Source: Pseudomonadota bacterium
GTDB taxonomy: Bacteria > SZUA-182 > DTGQ01
DNA length: 6,410 bases
Assembly: GCA_030605265.1 (NCBI GenBank)
Contig: JAUWIR010000276.1
Coordinates: 1-6,410 of the forward strand
Direction of reading: 5' to 3'
Position 1 is the stretch's first letter, and every line of letters begins with the position of its first letter. Below the pieces are notes generated by a model that searched no databases, was not told the origin of the DNA, and saw nothing but the letters and a program-made list of their open reading frames with translations. Both the position numbers and the translations under genes were made by a program. Below, one piece after another: positions 1 to 5,334 of this stretch.

Positions 1-19
1 GCTTCCCTTGAAACGACAT
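1..19 (-). CDS. 5' end of a minus-strand gene, possibly mraZ (partial)
   Basis: Only six codons are visible (M-S-F-Q-G-K) before the window ends. The start is supported by an upstream AAGGGA (minus strand, 33-28) eight bases before the ATG, and by a near-consensus promoter at 67-95 that would give a leader of about 40 nt. The opening residues resemble MraZ, whose N-terminus usually reads M-x-F-x-G followed by an aromatic residue and a DxKGR motif. MraZ is the DNA-binding regulator that heads the division and cell-wall (dcw) cluster. Six residues are too few to prove this, and any short protein could begin this way, so no gene symbol is given. Another frame is also open to the window edge from an ATG at 107, but that start lies upstream of the promoter. 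Confidence 0.4.
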
Positions 20-26
20 GAGCGAT

Positions 27-67
27 TTCCCTTTGAAAATAGAACAATTGTGGATTTTCAAAGGGAA
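27..67 (-). repeat. perfect 14-bp inverted repeat over promoter edge and ribosome binding site
   Basis: The arms at 27-40 and 54-67 (TTCCCTTTGAAAAT on the plus strand and its exact complement) are separated by 13 bases. The near-central ACAATTGT (44-51) makes the whole element almost symmetric. One arm touches the -10 box (67-72); the other contains the AAGGGA that would serve as the ribosome binding site of the left-edge gene. This geometry fits an operator for a dimeric repressor. Alternatively, depending on where transcription starts, it fits an RNA stem-loop that masks the ribosome binding site. With a start near 59 only about six base pairs of the stem would be in the RNA, which favours a DNA-level operator. 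The function is inferred. Confidence 0.7.
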
Positions 68-95
68 TTGTACCAAATCGCTGAAAGCTTGTCAA
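67..95 (-). promoter_or_regulatory. sigma70-type promoter for the left-edge gene
   Basis: On the minus strand TTGACA (95-90) is followed after exactly 17 bases by TACAAT (72-67). This is a perfect -35 and a five-of-six -10 at the optimal spacing. The predicted transcription start is near position 59-60, roughly 40 nt before the ATG at 19. The promoter lies just beyond the stop of the 89-residue gene at 123, so the left-edge gene can be transcribed independently of it. A palindrome TATCATGATA (102-111) lies 6 bases upstream of the -35 and could be a regulator site, though a 10-bp palindrome in AT-rich DNA may be chance. Confidence 0.75.
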
Positions 96-122
96 TATTA
101 GTATCATGATATACGGAACGCC

Positions 123-392
123 CTATAAGACGTTTAAATCCAAGGAAGTTATCTGAGGGATAAAGCCTGCCTGAGCGTCAAGACTGCTGTTCATAGAAGG
201 CCCTGCGGCCGTCGGCTGTCCGGTGACCCCGATATAGCAATAGCTGGAAGAGGTGCTCTTTTGCCCGCCTCCATTTATTACTTGCGCAGGCATCCGATAT
301 GAGGCACTGCGCATTTCCGCCGGGCAGGGGGGAGCCGTGCCGAAGCTAAAAAGGCTTACACTGAATAAAAGACAAAGAAACGTATGTTTCAT
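123..392 (-). CDS. small exported protein with SASYR/VINGGG/AGF pattern
   Basis: This 89-residue protein starts with a signal peptide: K2-H3, then a hydrophobic stretch from about F5 to F17 and a plausible cleavage after A25 (CPA|E). The mature part (about 64 residues) carries S-A-S-Y-R (29-33), V-I-N-G-G-G (38-43), S-T-S-S-S-Y (46-51), G-Q-P (58-60) and A-G-F (75-77). From memory, this resembles a segment seen near the N-terminus of surface or exported proteins in several environmental phyla, where it often ends in a GF or GFW motif; its function is not known to me. A GGGAGG site (402-397) lies four bases before the ATG, slightly close. The gene is about 58% GC over 181-360, while the DNA on its upstream side is about 25%, so it may be acquired or be the remnant of a longer protein. 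It ends with TAG 103 bases before the left-edge gene. I see no clear hairpin terminator after it. The ORF is well supported; the role is unknown. Confidence 0.7.
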   Translation of the reverse strand: MKHTFLCLLFSVSLFSFGTAPPCPAEMRSASYRMPAQVINGGGQKSTSSSYCYIGVTGQPTAAGPSMNSSLDAQAGFIPQITSLDLNVL

Positions 393-544
393 TATACCTC
401 CCGCTGGTTTTTTTTAATTTATTAGTTGAAGAGGATTTTTTGATTTTATAAATAATGTTTCACCTCTTTATGATAAGTCGTTAAAAATAAGAAAAATTTT
501 TAAGAAATTTTTTTTCAAGAATTGAGCATTGAGGTGGAAAATCA

Positions 545-688
545 ATGGCATACTCGGAGGCAGCAAAGATACTTAAGGAGAAAATTAGGAGGGTTATAAG
601 AAAGGGGAGTAGTTTTATAAATTTTTTTAGCCTGAAAAACATTTTAAACTGTTCTGAAGGTGATATTGCTAATTTTGATTTTATTTAA
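545..688 (+). CDS. possible small ORF, 47 aa, unknown
   Basis: The ORF opens with an ATG preceded by GAGGTGG (531-537) at a seven-base spacing, which is a strong Shine-Dalgarno for such AT-rich DNA. The first 20 residues (MAYSEAAKILKEKIRRVIRK) could form a basic amphipathic helix with alternating Lys/Arg and Ile/Leu/Val. The rest (residues 21-47) is rich in Phe, Asn and Ser, ends F-D-F-I, and looks less protein-like. A weak promoter-like pair, TTGAAG (426-431) and TATAAA (447-452), lies upstream with a short 15-base spacer. No signal peptide, cysteine pair or known motif is visible. The first 20 codons lie in DNA noticeably richer in G and C than the flanks (about 40% at 541-600), which mildly favours coding. 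It may equally be the decayed start of a longer gene or a chance ORF. I do not recognise it. Confidence 0.3.
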   Translation: MAYSEAAKILKEKIRRVIRKGSSFINFFSLKNILNCSEGDIANFDFI

Positions 689-704
689 GTTATTAATTAT
701 TTAT

Positions 705-733
705 ATGTTACAATAAGAAAAATAGTTTGTCAA
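705..733 (-). promoter_or_regulatory. possible minus-strand promoter in the AT-rich gap
   Basis: TTGACA on the minus strand (733-728) is a perfect -35. Seventeen bases on is TAACAT (710-705), a four-of-six -10. It would transcribe towards the 89-residue exported protein gene, with a long leader of about 300 nt. DNA this AT-rich produces promoter-like sequences by chance, so this is weak. It would also run antisense through the possible ORF at 545-688. Confidence 0.25.
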
Positions 734-786
734 TTCATTAAATACAAAAAAATCATGACCTTTTGTTATTAAAAGAGAGTATAAAG

Positions 787-830
787 ACGGCCACGGCCTA
801 GCCCAATCTTAAGATAGGGCCATATTTTTG
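787..830. other. palindromic GC-rich element, possible terminator
   Basis: A tandem 6-mer ACGGCC-ACGGCC (787-798) is followed by GCCC (801-804), the palindrome ATCTTAAGAT (806-815) and GGGC (817-820). This forms a 20-base symmetric element with one mismatched pair. On the plus strand it is followed by ATATTTTT (822-829), so the most conventional reading is a weak intrinsic terminator for rightward transcription. On the minus strand it lies 45 bases beyond the holA stop. An alternative 6-bp pairing (AUGGCC with GGCCGU) exists there, but the following sequence is a poor U-tract. It stands out sharply against the AT-rich surroundings. It could be a bidirectional terminator, a repressor site or an uncharacterised RNA element. 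Confidence 0.4.
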
Positions 831-864
831 GAACTTAAAAAGGGGGGAGTTTGTGCTATTATTC

Positions 865-1860
865 TTAGCTATTGCATATCTGAATAACTAAATTCTCTAA
901 AATGAGGCGGGGGGGACAAGAACTTGATTTTAACTTTCGGTCAATTTCCAGTAACTGTTCAAAGAATAACTGTAACTGATTATAACTATACATTTTAGCT
1001 TGCTCAGTAATTTGTCCGACAAACATCATGGGTATTCCCAAGGACCTGGCTATTTCAGGGGTCTTTTTTCCTTTCTGAATAAAAGATTTGGCCAAATAAA
1101 TTTGCCGAAATTGTCTCACTACCATTGATAAAAGAACAAGGGGGAAAACCCCTTCCTCAAGTAGTTTACTTAAGGTCTTTAAAGAAGCCTCTTTTTGTTT
1201 TTGCCCTAAATATTTCATTAAATCAAAAACTGAAAAAATTCTTGTCTCTCCGGAAACAACCACAAGATGGTCCTGAGTTATTTCCTCCTCATCACCCATA
1301 TAGAGAAAAATTTTAGTGAGTTCACTTTCAATACGAGAAAGATTATTCCCCACCATCTGAGCAATTATCTGTGCCAGAGGAAAAGAAATGTTTTTAGCGC
1401 TTTTTTTGACTTTTTGCACAATCCAGGGAGGCACTTGATTTTCAAATAATTGATAAAAATGAGTAACCATCGCTTTTTCAGTAAAGGTCTTTCCTAATTT
1501 AGTCCTTAGATCAATTTTTTCAGTAACAAAAATAAAAAATACATATGGATGTTTTTTTTTCAATAAATCAACAAGGCGTGAATTGTCTACTTTGACTTTA
1601 TCCAATCCTCTCAGGACGATTAAGCGCTTTTTACCAATAAAGGGGCGTGTGTAGGCTAATGATAAAAATATATCCCATTCAAATTCATCACCATAAAGAA
1701 GATGAAAATTTTCCTCCTGCTCCTCAGGAGACAAAGAGGCCTTTTTTATTCTTTGTATGGTTTCCTCAATGAGATACTTTTCTTCCCCTAAAAAAAGATA
1801 AAGATGGTCCACTATCTTTTTATTTAAACGATTTTGTAACTCTTCATATTTTACTTGCAT
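865..1860 (-). CDS. holA: DNA polymerase III subunit delta
   Basis: This 331-residue protein is the delta subunit of the clamp-loader complex. Delta binds the beta sliding clamp and opens it for loading onto primed DNA; family members are typically about 330-345 residues. The visible N-terminal AAA+-like signature is Y-L-F-L-G-E-E-K-Y-L-I-E-E (21-33), with R-P-F-I-G-K-K-R-L-I-V-L (72-83) after it. The conserved middle segment G-N-N-L-S-R-I-E-S-E-L-T-K-I (171-184) follows. The collar domain begins near I-F-S-V-F-D-L-M (208-215), with the R-Q-F-R-Q-I-Y-L-A-K helix (249-258), the A-R-S-L-G-I-P segment (271-277) and the closing D-R-K-L-K-S...P-R-L-I-L-E-N-L (307-324). As expected for delta, no functional Walker A is apparent. 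The ATG at 1860 is the first start after an in-frame stop 12 bases upstream. No good Shine-Dalgarno precedes it, so translation may depend on coupling to lptE 34 bases upstream. It is the last gene of the leuS operon here. Confidence 0.95.
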   Translation of the reverse strand: MQVKYEELQNRLNKKIVDHLYLFLGEEKYLIEETIQRIKKASLSPEEQEENFHLLYGDEFEWDIFLSLAYTRPFIGKKRLIVLRGLDKVKVDNSRLVDLLKKKHPYVFFIFVTEKIDLRTKLGKTFTEKAMVTHFYQLFENQVPPWIVQKVKKSAKNISFPLAQIIAQMVGNNLSRIESELTKIFLYMGDEEEITQDHLVVVSGETRIFSVFDLMKYLGQKQKEASLKTLSKLLEEGVFPLVLLSMVVRQFRQIYLAKSFIQKGKKTPEIARSLGIPMMFVGQITEQAKMYSYNQLQLFFEQLLEIDRKLKSSSCPPRLILENLVIQICNS

Positions 1861-1894
1861 ATCATTAGGTTACTTTTTTTTAATAGAATCAAAA

Positions 1895-2407
1895 CTACTT
1901 TTTCAAGACTATTTTTCGAGCCAAATCTTTAGCTGTTTTTCGCAAGGCTTTGTTTTCCTCACTCCTTAATAGAGAAATATCTTCAAAATACTGAAATATT
2001 TCTTTGGCTGTTCCCTCCTTTTGCCAAAGAATATCTTTAGTATCTTCTTTAATCAACTGCATTTTAATCCCTAATAATAATTCATATTCCAGAATTTTAC
2101 CAGTACTGTCTATGGATATTGGCTGGTTCGCAGAATATCTGGTAATGATCCCGGACAAAATTGCCTGGGCCTCAGATTTTTTCACTACCTTGATATTGCC
2201 CCAAGACCATAATTCTTCTATAAAAGCTTCAGTAACACTCCTCTCAAGGCCCGGTTCCATAGTCTGATTTTCCATAATCTCGACATACACTCTTTGGATA
2301 CCCTCGGGCCAGGAAGGTATCTTGGAAAGAAGATGGTACCCGCATCCTGCCAGGAAAAATACCAGTATTCCTATTACTATCCATTTTTTACTCCACTTTT
2401 TCCCCAT
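1895..2407 (-). CDS. lptE: LPS-assembly lipoprotein LptE family
   Basis: This 170-residue outer-membrane lipoprotein is the partner of LptD, with which it inserts lipopolysaccharide into the outer leaflet. A basic start (K3, K4, K7, K8) and a hydrophobic helix (about I10-F18) lead into the lipobox L-A-G-C, with C22 as the lipidated cysteine. The following G-Y-H-L (23-26) is the usual opening of the mature protein in this family. Residue +2 is Gly, not Asp, consistent with sorting to the outer membrane. The V-Y-V-E-I-M-E-N-Q-T segment (40-49), the L-E-R-S-V-T-E-A-F-I-E-E-L stretch (54-66) and a basic C-terminal helix also match LptE-like proteins, which are poorly conserved otherwise. GGTGAG lies five bases before the ATG. 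It starts 18 bases after the leuS stop and sits upstream of holA, the same order as in E. coli. This context strengthens the call and implies an LPS-bearing diderm. Confidence 0.9.
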   Translation of the reverse strand: MGKKWSKKWIVIGILVFFLAGCGYHLLSKIPSWPEGIQRVYVEIMENQTMEPGLERSVTEAFIEELWSWGNIKVVKKSEAQAILSGIITRYSANQPISIDSTGKILEYELLLGIKMQLIKEDTKDILWQKEGTAKEIFQYFEDISLLRSEENKALRKTAKDLARKIVLKK

Positions 2408-2425
2408 ATTTGCTCACCACATTTT

Positions 2426-4963
2426 TTATCTCACAACGATATTAACTAATTTCTTGGGAATATAAATCACCTTTTGGATTGTTTTCCCCTCAGTAAATTC
2501 CTTCACTTTTTCGCTTTCAAGAGAAAGTTTTTTGACTTCTTCCTCAGTTGCCTCTGAAGAGACGGTTATTTTATCCCGCAAACGTCCATTAACTTGAATC
2601 ACTATCAACATTTCATCTTTAATTAAAGCGTCAGGGTCATAAGTGGGCCATGGTTGATCAAAGATACTCGGCTGACCGCCTAAAATTTCATACAATTCCT
2701 CTGCAACATGAGGGGTAAAGGGGGCCAATAATATGATCAACTTATCCACTGCTTCCCTAAAGACAGTTATCCTGCATAAGGCTTCTTTTCTTGCAGCATC
2801 TTCAGGGTCAGCTTTTTGTAAAGCTGAATACTGCTCCTGAGTTGGTAATTGAAACAAATATAATTCATTCACCAATTCCATTATGGCGCTAATGGCCGTA
2901 TTAAAATGCGGGCGGTTTTCAATATCTTCAGTGGCCTTCTTGATGGTAAGATGGGTCACTCGATGAAGGCGCCGGCAGTCTTCAGGAAGATCAGAAGGTA
3001 TGCTTGATAAAGCCTGATGAAGCAAAGGGAGATTATTGTTTACAATACGCCAGCAGCGCCCAAGAAATCGATAGGCTCCTTCCACACCTCGATCACTCCA
3101 ATCCAAATCCTTATCCGGCGGGGCGGCAAAAAGAGAAAATAAGCGAACAGTGTCTGCGCCATACTTTTCCAATAAATCATTCGGGTCCACTACATTGCCC
3201 TTTGATTTAGACATTTTGGCCCCATCTTTAATGACCATCCCTTGAGTCAATAGGTTGCTGAAAGGTTCATCATAAGGAATGAGTTTAAGATCTCTTAACA
3301 CCTTATTAAAAAATCGGGCATAAAGAAGATGCAATATGGCGTGTTCGATACCGCCAATGTATTGGTCAACCGGCATCCAGTATTTTACGGCCTCTTTTTC
3401 AAAAGGAGCAGTATCGCATTGAGCGGAGGCATATCTGGCAAAATACCATGACGACTGTACAAACGTATCCATGGTATCTGTTTCCCTTCTGGCCTTTCCT
3501 TGGCATTTTGGGCATGAGCAATTGACAAATTCAGGAAGATTCGGCAATGGTGATTTTCCATTCTCCGGGAAATTAATATTTCGAGGCAAACTTACCGGCA
3601 AATCCTTTTCCGGTACAGAAACTGCGCCACATTTTTCACAATAGATGATTGGTATGGGGTTTCCCCAATAGCGCTGCCTGGATATACCCCAATCCTTTAT
3701 GCTGTAGTTAACCAGACGCCGCCCTATGCCTTTTTCCTCCATATATTCAGCAATTTTTTGTTTGGCTGTTTGATTGTCAATGCCGGAAAACTGCTCGGAA
3801 TTTATTAATACTCCATTTCCTTCAAAAGCTCCTTTCATTGAAGCCTCGTCTAATTGCTCTTCTTTGGGTTGAATGGCCACGCGAAGCGGCAGGTGATACT
3901 TTTGAGCAAATTCAAAATCCCGTTGGTCATGAGTAGGCACAGCCATAACAGCCCCGGTCCCATACTCCATTAAGACAAAGTTGGCTGCATAAATAGGGAT
4001 GTTCTCTTTGGTCATAGGATTGACGGCATAGGTCCCGGTAAAGACCCCTTCTTTGACTATATCCTCAGCAGTTCGAACAGTTTTATCCTGCAACAAAATC
4101 CTTCTGATAAACTCACGAACCTCGGCCTCCTCCTTTTTTCCCTGAATCAACTTTTCCACCATTGGATGCTCAGGTGCAATAGACATAAAAGTGGCCCCAA
4201 AGATGGTATCCACTCTGGTAGTAAAAATTGGTAAAATTTCCTCTATATCGGCAATAGGAAACTGGACCTCAAATCCATAACTTTTTCCTATCCAGTTCTT
4301 TTGCATAGTGAGTACTCGCTCCGGCCAACCGCCGGTCAATGTTTTACACCCCTCCAATAGCTCATCAGCATAATTGGTTATACGAAAAAACCACTGGCGA
4401 AGATTTTTCTGAATGATGGTATCTTCACATCGCCAACACAACCCATTTTCCACCTGCTCATTTGCCACCACTGTCTGGCAGGTAGGGCACCAATTTACCG
4501 GCGACTCTTTTTGATACACCAAATTATGTTCAAACATTTTTAAGAAAATCCATTGTTCCCACTTAGCATAGACAGGATCGCAGGTTGATAACTCGCGGTC
4601 CCAATCATAGCTGAAACCCATGGATTGTAATTGTTTGCGCATAGAGGTTATATTTTGTTCCGTCCATTGGGCAGGATGTACTTTATTCTTAATGGCCGCA
4701 TTTTCCGCAGGAAGACCAAAAGCGTCCCATCCCATAGGATGAAGCACATTGAATCCCTTTAATATTTTATACCTGGCCATTAAATCACCAATGCAATAAT
4801 TGCGCACATGCCCCATATGAATTCTTCCCGAGGGGTAGGGGAACATTTCCAGTAAATAATACTTTTTCTTATTCCGCTCTTCTCTTACTTTATATTTTTT
4901 TTCTTCAAGCCAGTATTTTTGCCACTTTTCCTCAATGGCCCAAGGTATATATTTACTATCCAT
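2426..4963 (-). CDS. leuS: leucyl-tRNA synthetase
   Basis: This 845-residue cytoplasmic class I enzyme charges tRNA-Leu with leucine using ATP. Visible parts, in order: the HIGH-type motif H-M-G-H (49-52) within P-Y-P-S-G-R-I-H-M-G-H; G-W-D-A-F-G-L-P-A-E-N (78-88); a zinc-type knot C159/C162...C176/C179; and the CP1 editing domain with T-T-R-V-D-T (248-253) and M-A-V-P-T-H-D (340-346), where D346 matches the conserved editing aspartate. Then come R-Q-R-Y-W-G-N-P-I-P (429-438), a second Cys set (C442/C445...C484/C487), the D-T-M-D-T-F segment (496-501) and K-M-S-K-S (583-587). The anticodon-binding helical region and C-terminal domain follow, with V-Q-V-N-G-R-L-R-D-K-like residues (789-798, starting I-Q-V-N-G). 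Both editing and catalytic centres look intact. The start at 4963 is chosen because AAGGAGG lies six bases upstream and the sequence after it begins like other LeuRS proteins. A 25-residue upstream extension is unlikely (see the promoter entry). It is the first gene of the leuS-lptE-holA operon. Confidence 0.97.
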   Translation of the reverse strand: MDSKYIPWAIEEKWQKYWLEEKKYKVREERNKKKYYLLEMFPYPSGRIHMGHVRNYCIGDLMARYKILKGFNVLHPMGWDAFGLPAENAAIKNKVHPAQWTEQNITSMRKQLQSMGFSYDWDRELSTCDPVYAKWEQWIFLKMFEHNLVYQKESPVNWCPTCQTVVANEQVENGLCWRCEDTIIQKNLRQWFFRITNYADELLEGCKTLTGGWPERVLTMQKNWIGKSYGFEVQFPIADIEEILPIFTTRVDTIFGATFMSIAPEHPMVEKLIQGKKEEAEVREFIRRILLQDKTVRTAEDIVKEGVFTGTYAVNPMTKENIPIYAANFVLMEYGTGAVMAVPTHDQRDFEFAQKYHLPLRVAIQPKEEQLDEASMKGAFEGNGVLINSEQFSGIDNQTAKQKIAEYMEEKGIGRRLVNYSIKDWGISRQRYWGNPIPIIYCEKCGAVSVPEKDLPVSLPRNINFPENGKSPLPNLPEFVNCSCPKCQGKARRETDTMDTFVQSSWYFARYASAQCDTAPFEKEAVKYWMPVDQYIGGIEHAILHLLYARFFNKVLRDLKLIPYDEPFSNLLTQGMVIKDGAKMSKSKGNVVDPNDLLEKYGADTVRLFSLFAAPPDKDLDWSDRGVEGAYRFLGRCWRIVNNNLPLLHQALSSIPSDLPEDCRRLHRVTHLTIKKATEDIENRPHFNTAISAIMELVNELYLFQLPTQEQYSALQKADPEDAARKEALCRITVFREAVDKLIILLAPFTPHVAEELYEILGGQPSIFDQPWPTYDPDALIKDEMLIVIQVNGRLRDKITVSSEATEEEVKKLSLESEKVKEFTEGKTIQKVIYIPKKLVNIVVR

Positions 4964-4969
4964 AATTTT

Positions 4970-4976
4970 CCTCCTT
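4970..4976 (-). promoter_or_regulatory. leuS ribosome binding site deciding the start
   Basis: AAGGAGG on the minus strand is a near-perfect complement of the 16S rRNA 3' end and lies six bases (AAAATT) before the ATG at 4963. No comparable site is seen before the upstream in-frame ATG at 5038. This fixes the leuS start at 4963. Confidence 0.9.
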
Positions 4977-5005
4977 GATGAAAAGATCGGACTATGCCGA
5001 AGGGA

Positions 5006-5035
5006 ATTATAGCAAAATCTTCTGTAGAATCCCAA
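5006..5035 (-). promoter_or_regulatory. leuS operon promoter with extended -10
   Basis: On the minus strand TGCTATAAT (5014-5006) is a full extended -10 element containing a perfect TATAAT. An upstream TTGGGA (5035-5030) gives a four-of-six -35 at an 18-base spacing. Transcription would begin near 4999, leaving a leader of about 36 nt before the leuS ATG at 4963. That is too short for a T-box or other leader regulator, so expression is probably constitutive or controlled at initiation. The start at about 4999 also lies downstream of the alternative ATG at 5038, which argues against the longer leuS reading. Confidence 0.65.
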
Positions 5036-5090
5036 CAATTAATTAATCACATAATGAAGCTTAAAATGCCCTTTCCTGTTCCTTAAAGTG

Positions 5091-5144
5091 TATACGGAGA
5101 CACAGAGTTTTTATAGTTTTTCTCTGTGCCTCCGTGTCTCTGTG
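5091..5144. repeat. hairpin of 8-bp CACRGAGR units
   Basis: Two arms, ACGGAGACACAGAG (5094-5107) and CTCTGTGCCTCCGT (5122-5135), are complementary at 13 of 14 positions around a T-rich 14-base spacer (5108-5121). The one mismatch becomes a G-U pair in a minus-strand RNA. The right side shows an 8-bp period: TCTCTGTG (5121-5128), CCTCCGTG (5129-5136), TCTCTGTG (5137-5144). The left side holds two units in the opposite orientation. It lies between the two divergent promoters and so outside both predicted transcripts. From memory, CACAGAG-rich segments of this kind occur in intergenic DNA of many environmental bacteria; I cannot verify this here. It may be a dispersed repeat, a structural element or a protein-binding site. 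The T-run at 5149-5155 could make it a rightward terminator, but no rightward gene precedes it. Confidence 0.7.
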
Positions 5145-5259
5145 GTGATTTTTTTAAAAAGAAAGTGTAAACCGACAAGTGAAGGTTGCCAAATACTGTT
5201 AGGATTTTTCCAGTAAAAACATAATCCATGGGGTTCAGCAAGAAATAATCCGATATTCA

Positions 5260-5287
5260 TTGACATAGTTTAAAGGAAAAGTATAAA
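5260..5287 (+). promoter_or_regulatory. sigma70-type promoter for the exported propeller gene
   Basis: TTGACA (5260-5265) is a perfect -35 and TATAAA (5282-5287) a five-of-six -10, spaced 16 bases apart. Transcription would start near 5294, about 40 bases before the ATG at 5335. Together with the leuS promoter on the other strand it makes this a divergent promoter region. The rest of the gap (5145-5259) shows nothing recognisable beyond a few short complementary stretches. Confidence 0.7.
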
Positions 5288-5334
5288 ATTCATTCTAAAA
5301 ATTATTCAAATCAAACCCAGGGGGGCCCCGGCTT

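Larger units (their letters stand above)
393..864. other. AT-rich intergenic gap
   Basis: These 472 bases separate the 89-residue gene from the end of holA. GC content over 421-780 is about 25% (13% at 661-720), far below the flanking genes. Poly-A and poly-T runs are frequent at 481-525. Inside it I see only a possible 47-codon plus-strand ORF (545-688), a weak plus-strand -35/-10 pair (TTGAAG 426-431, TATAAA 447-452), a possible minus-strand promoter (705-733) and a palindromic element (787-830). No tRNA or other known RNA fold was recognised. Confidence 0.7.

Noticed and set aside
1..122. Open minus-strand frame continuing after the TAG of the 89-residue gene for about 40 codons
   Set aside because: It runs through a near-consensus promoter and a perfect inverted repeat, and its content does not continue the AGF-type domain; readthrough or a frameshifted longer protein is not supported.
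780..830. Cyclic di-GMP riboswitch, suggested by GCCACGG followed by a paired GGGCC region
   Set aside because: The other conserved parts of that class are absent and there is no downstream gene on the plus strand.
1125..1449. Two plus-strand ORFs antisense to holA
   Set aside because: They lie wholly inside a clearly coding holA frame and have no recognisable features.
2004..2267. Plus-strand ORF antisense to lptE
   Set aside because: It is a shadow of the lptE frame with no plausible start context or motif.
3004..3210. Plus-strand ORF antisense to leuS
   Set aside because: It is a shadow of the strongly conserved leuS frame.
4964..5038. 25-residue N-terminal extension of leuS from the ATG at 5038
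   Set aside because: It overlaps the extended -10 promoter, has no ribosome binding site and does not resemble LeuRS N-termini; the 4963 start has AAGGAGG at ideal spacing.
4964..5040. T-box or similar leader regulator for leuS
   Set aside because: The predicted leader is only about 36 nt and shows no T-box sequence or large stem.
5094..5155. Intrinsic terminator formed by the 8-bp-unit hairpin and the following T-run
   Set aside because: There is no rightward transcript to terminate, 13 bases separate the stem from the T-run, and the internal 8-bp repetition fits a repeat element better.
5170..5187. Small AACC...GGTT hairpin
   Set aside because: A four-base stem with a 10-base loop is expected by chance.
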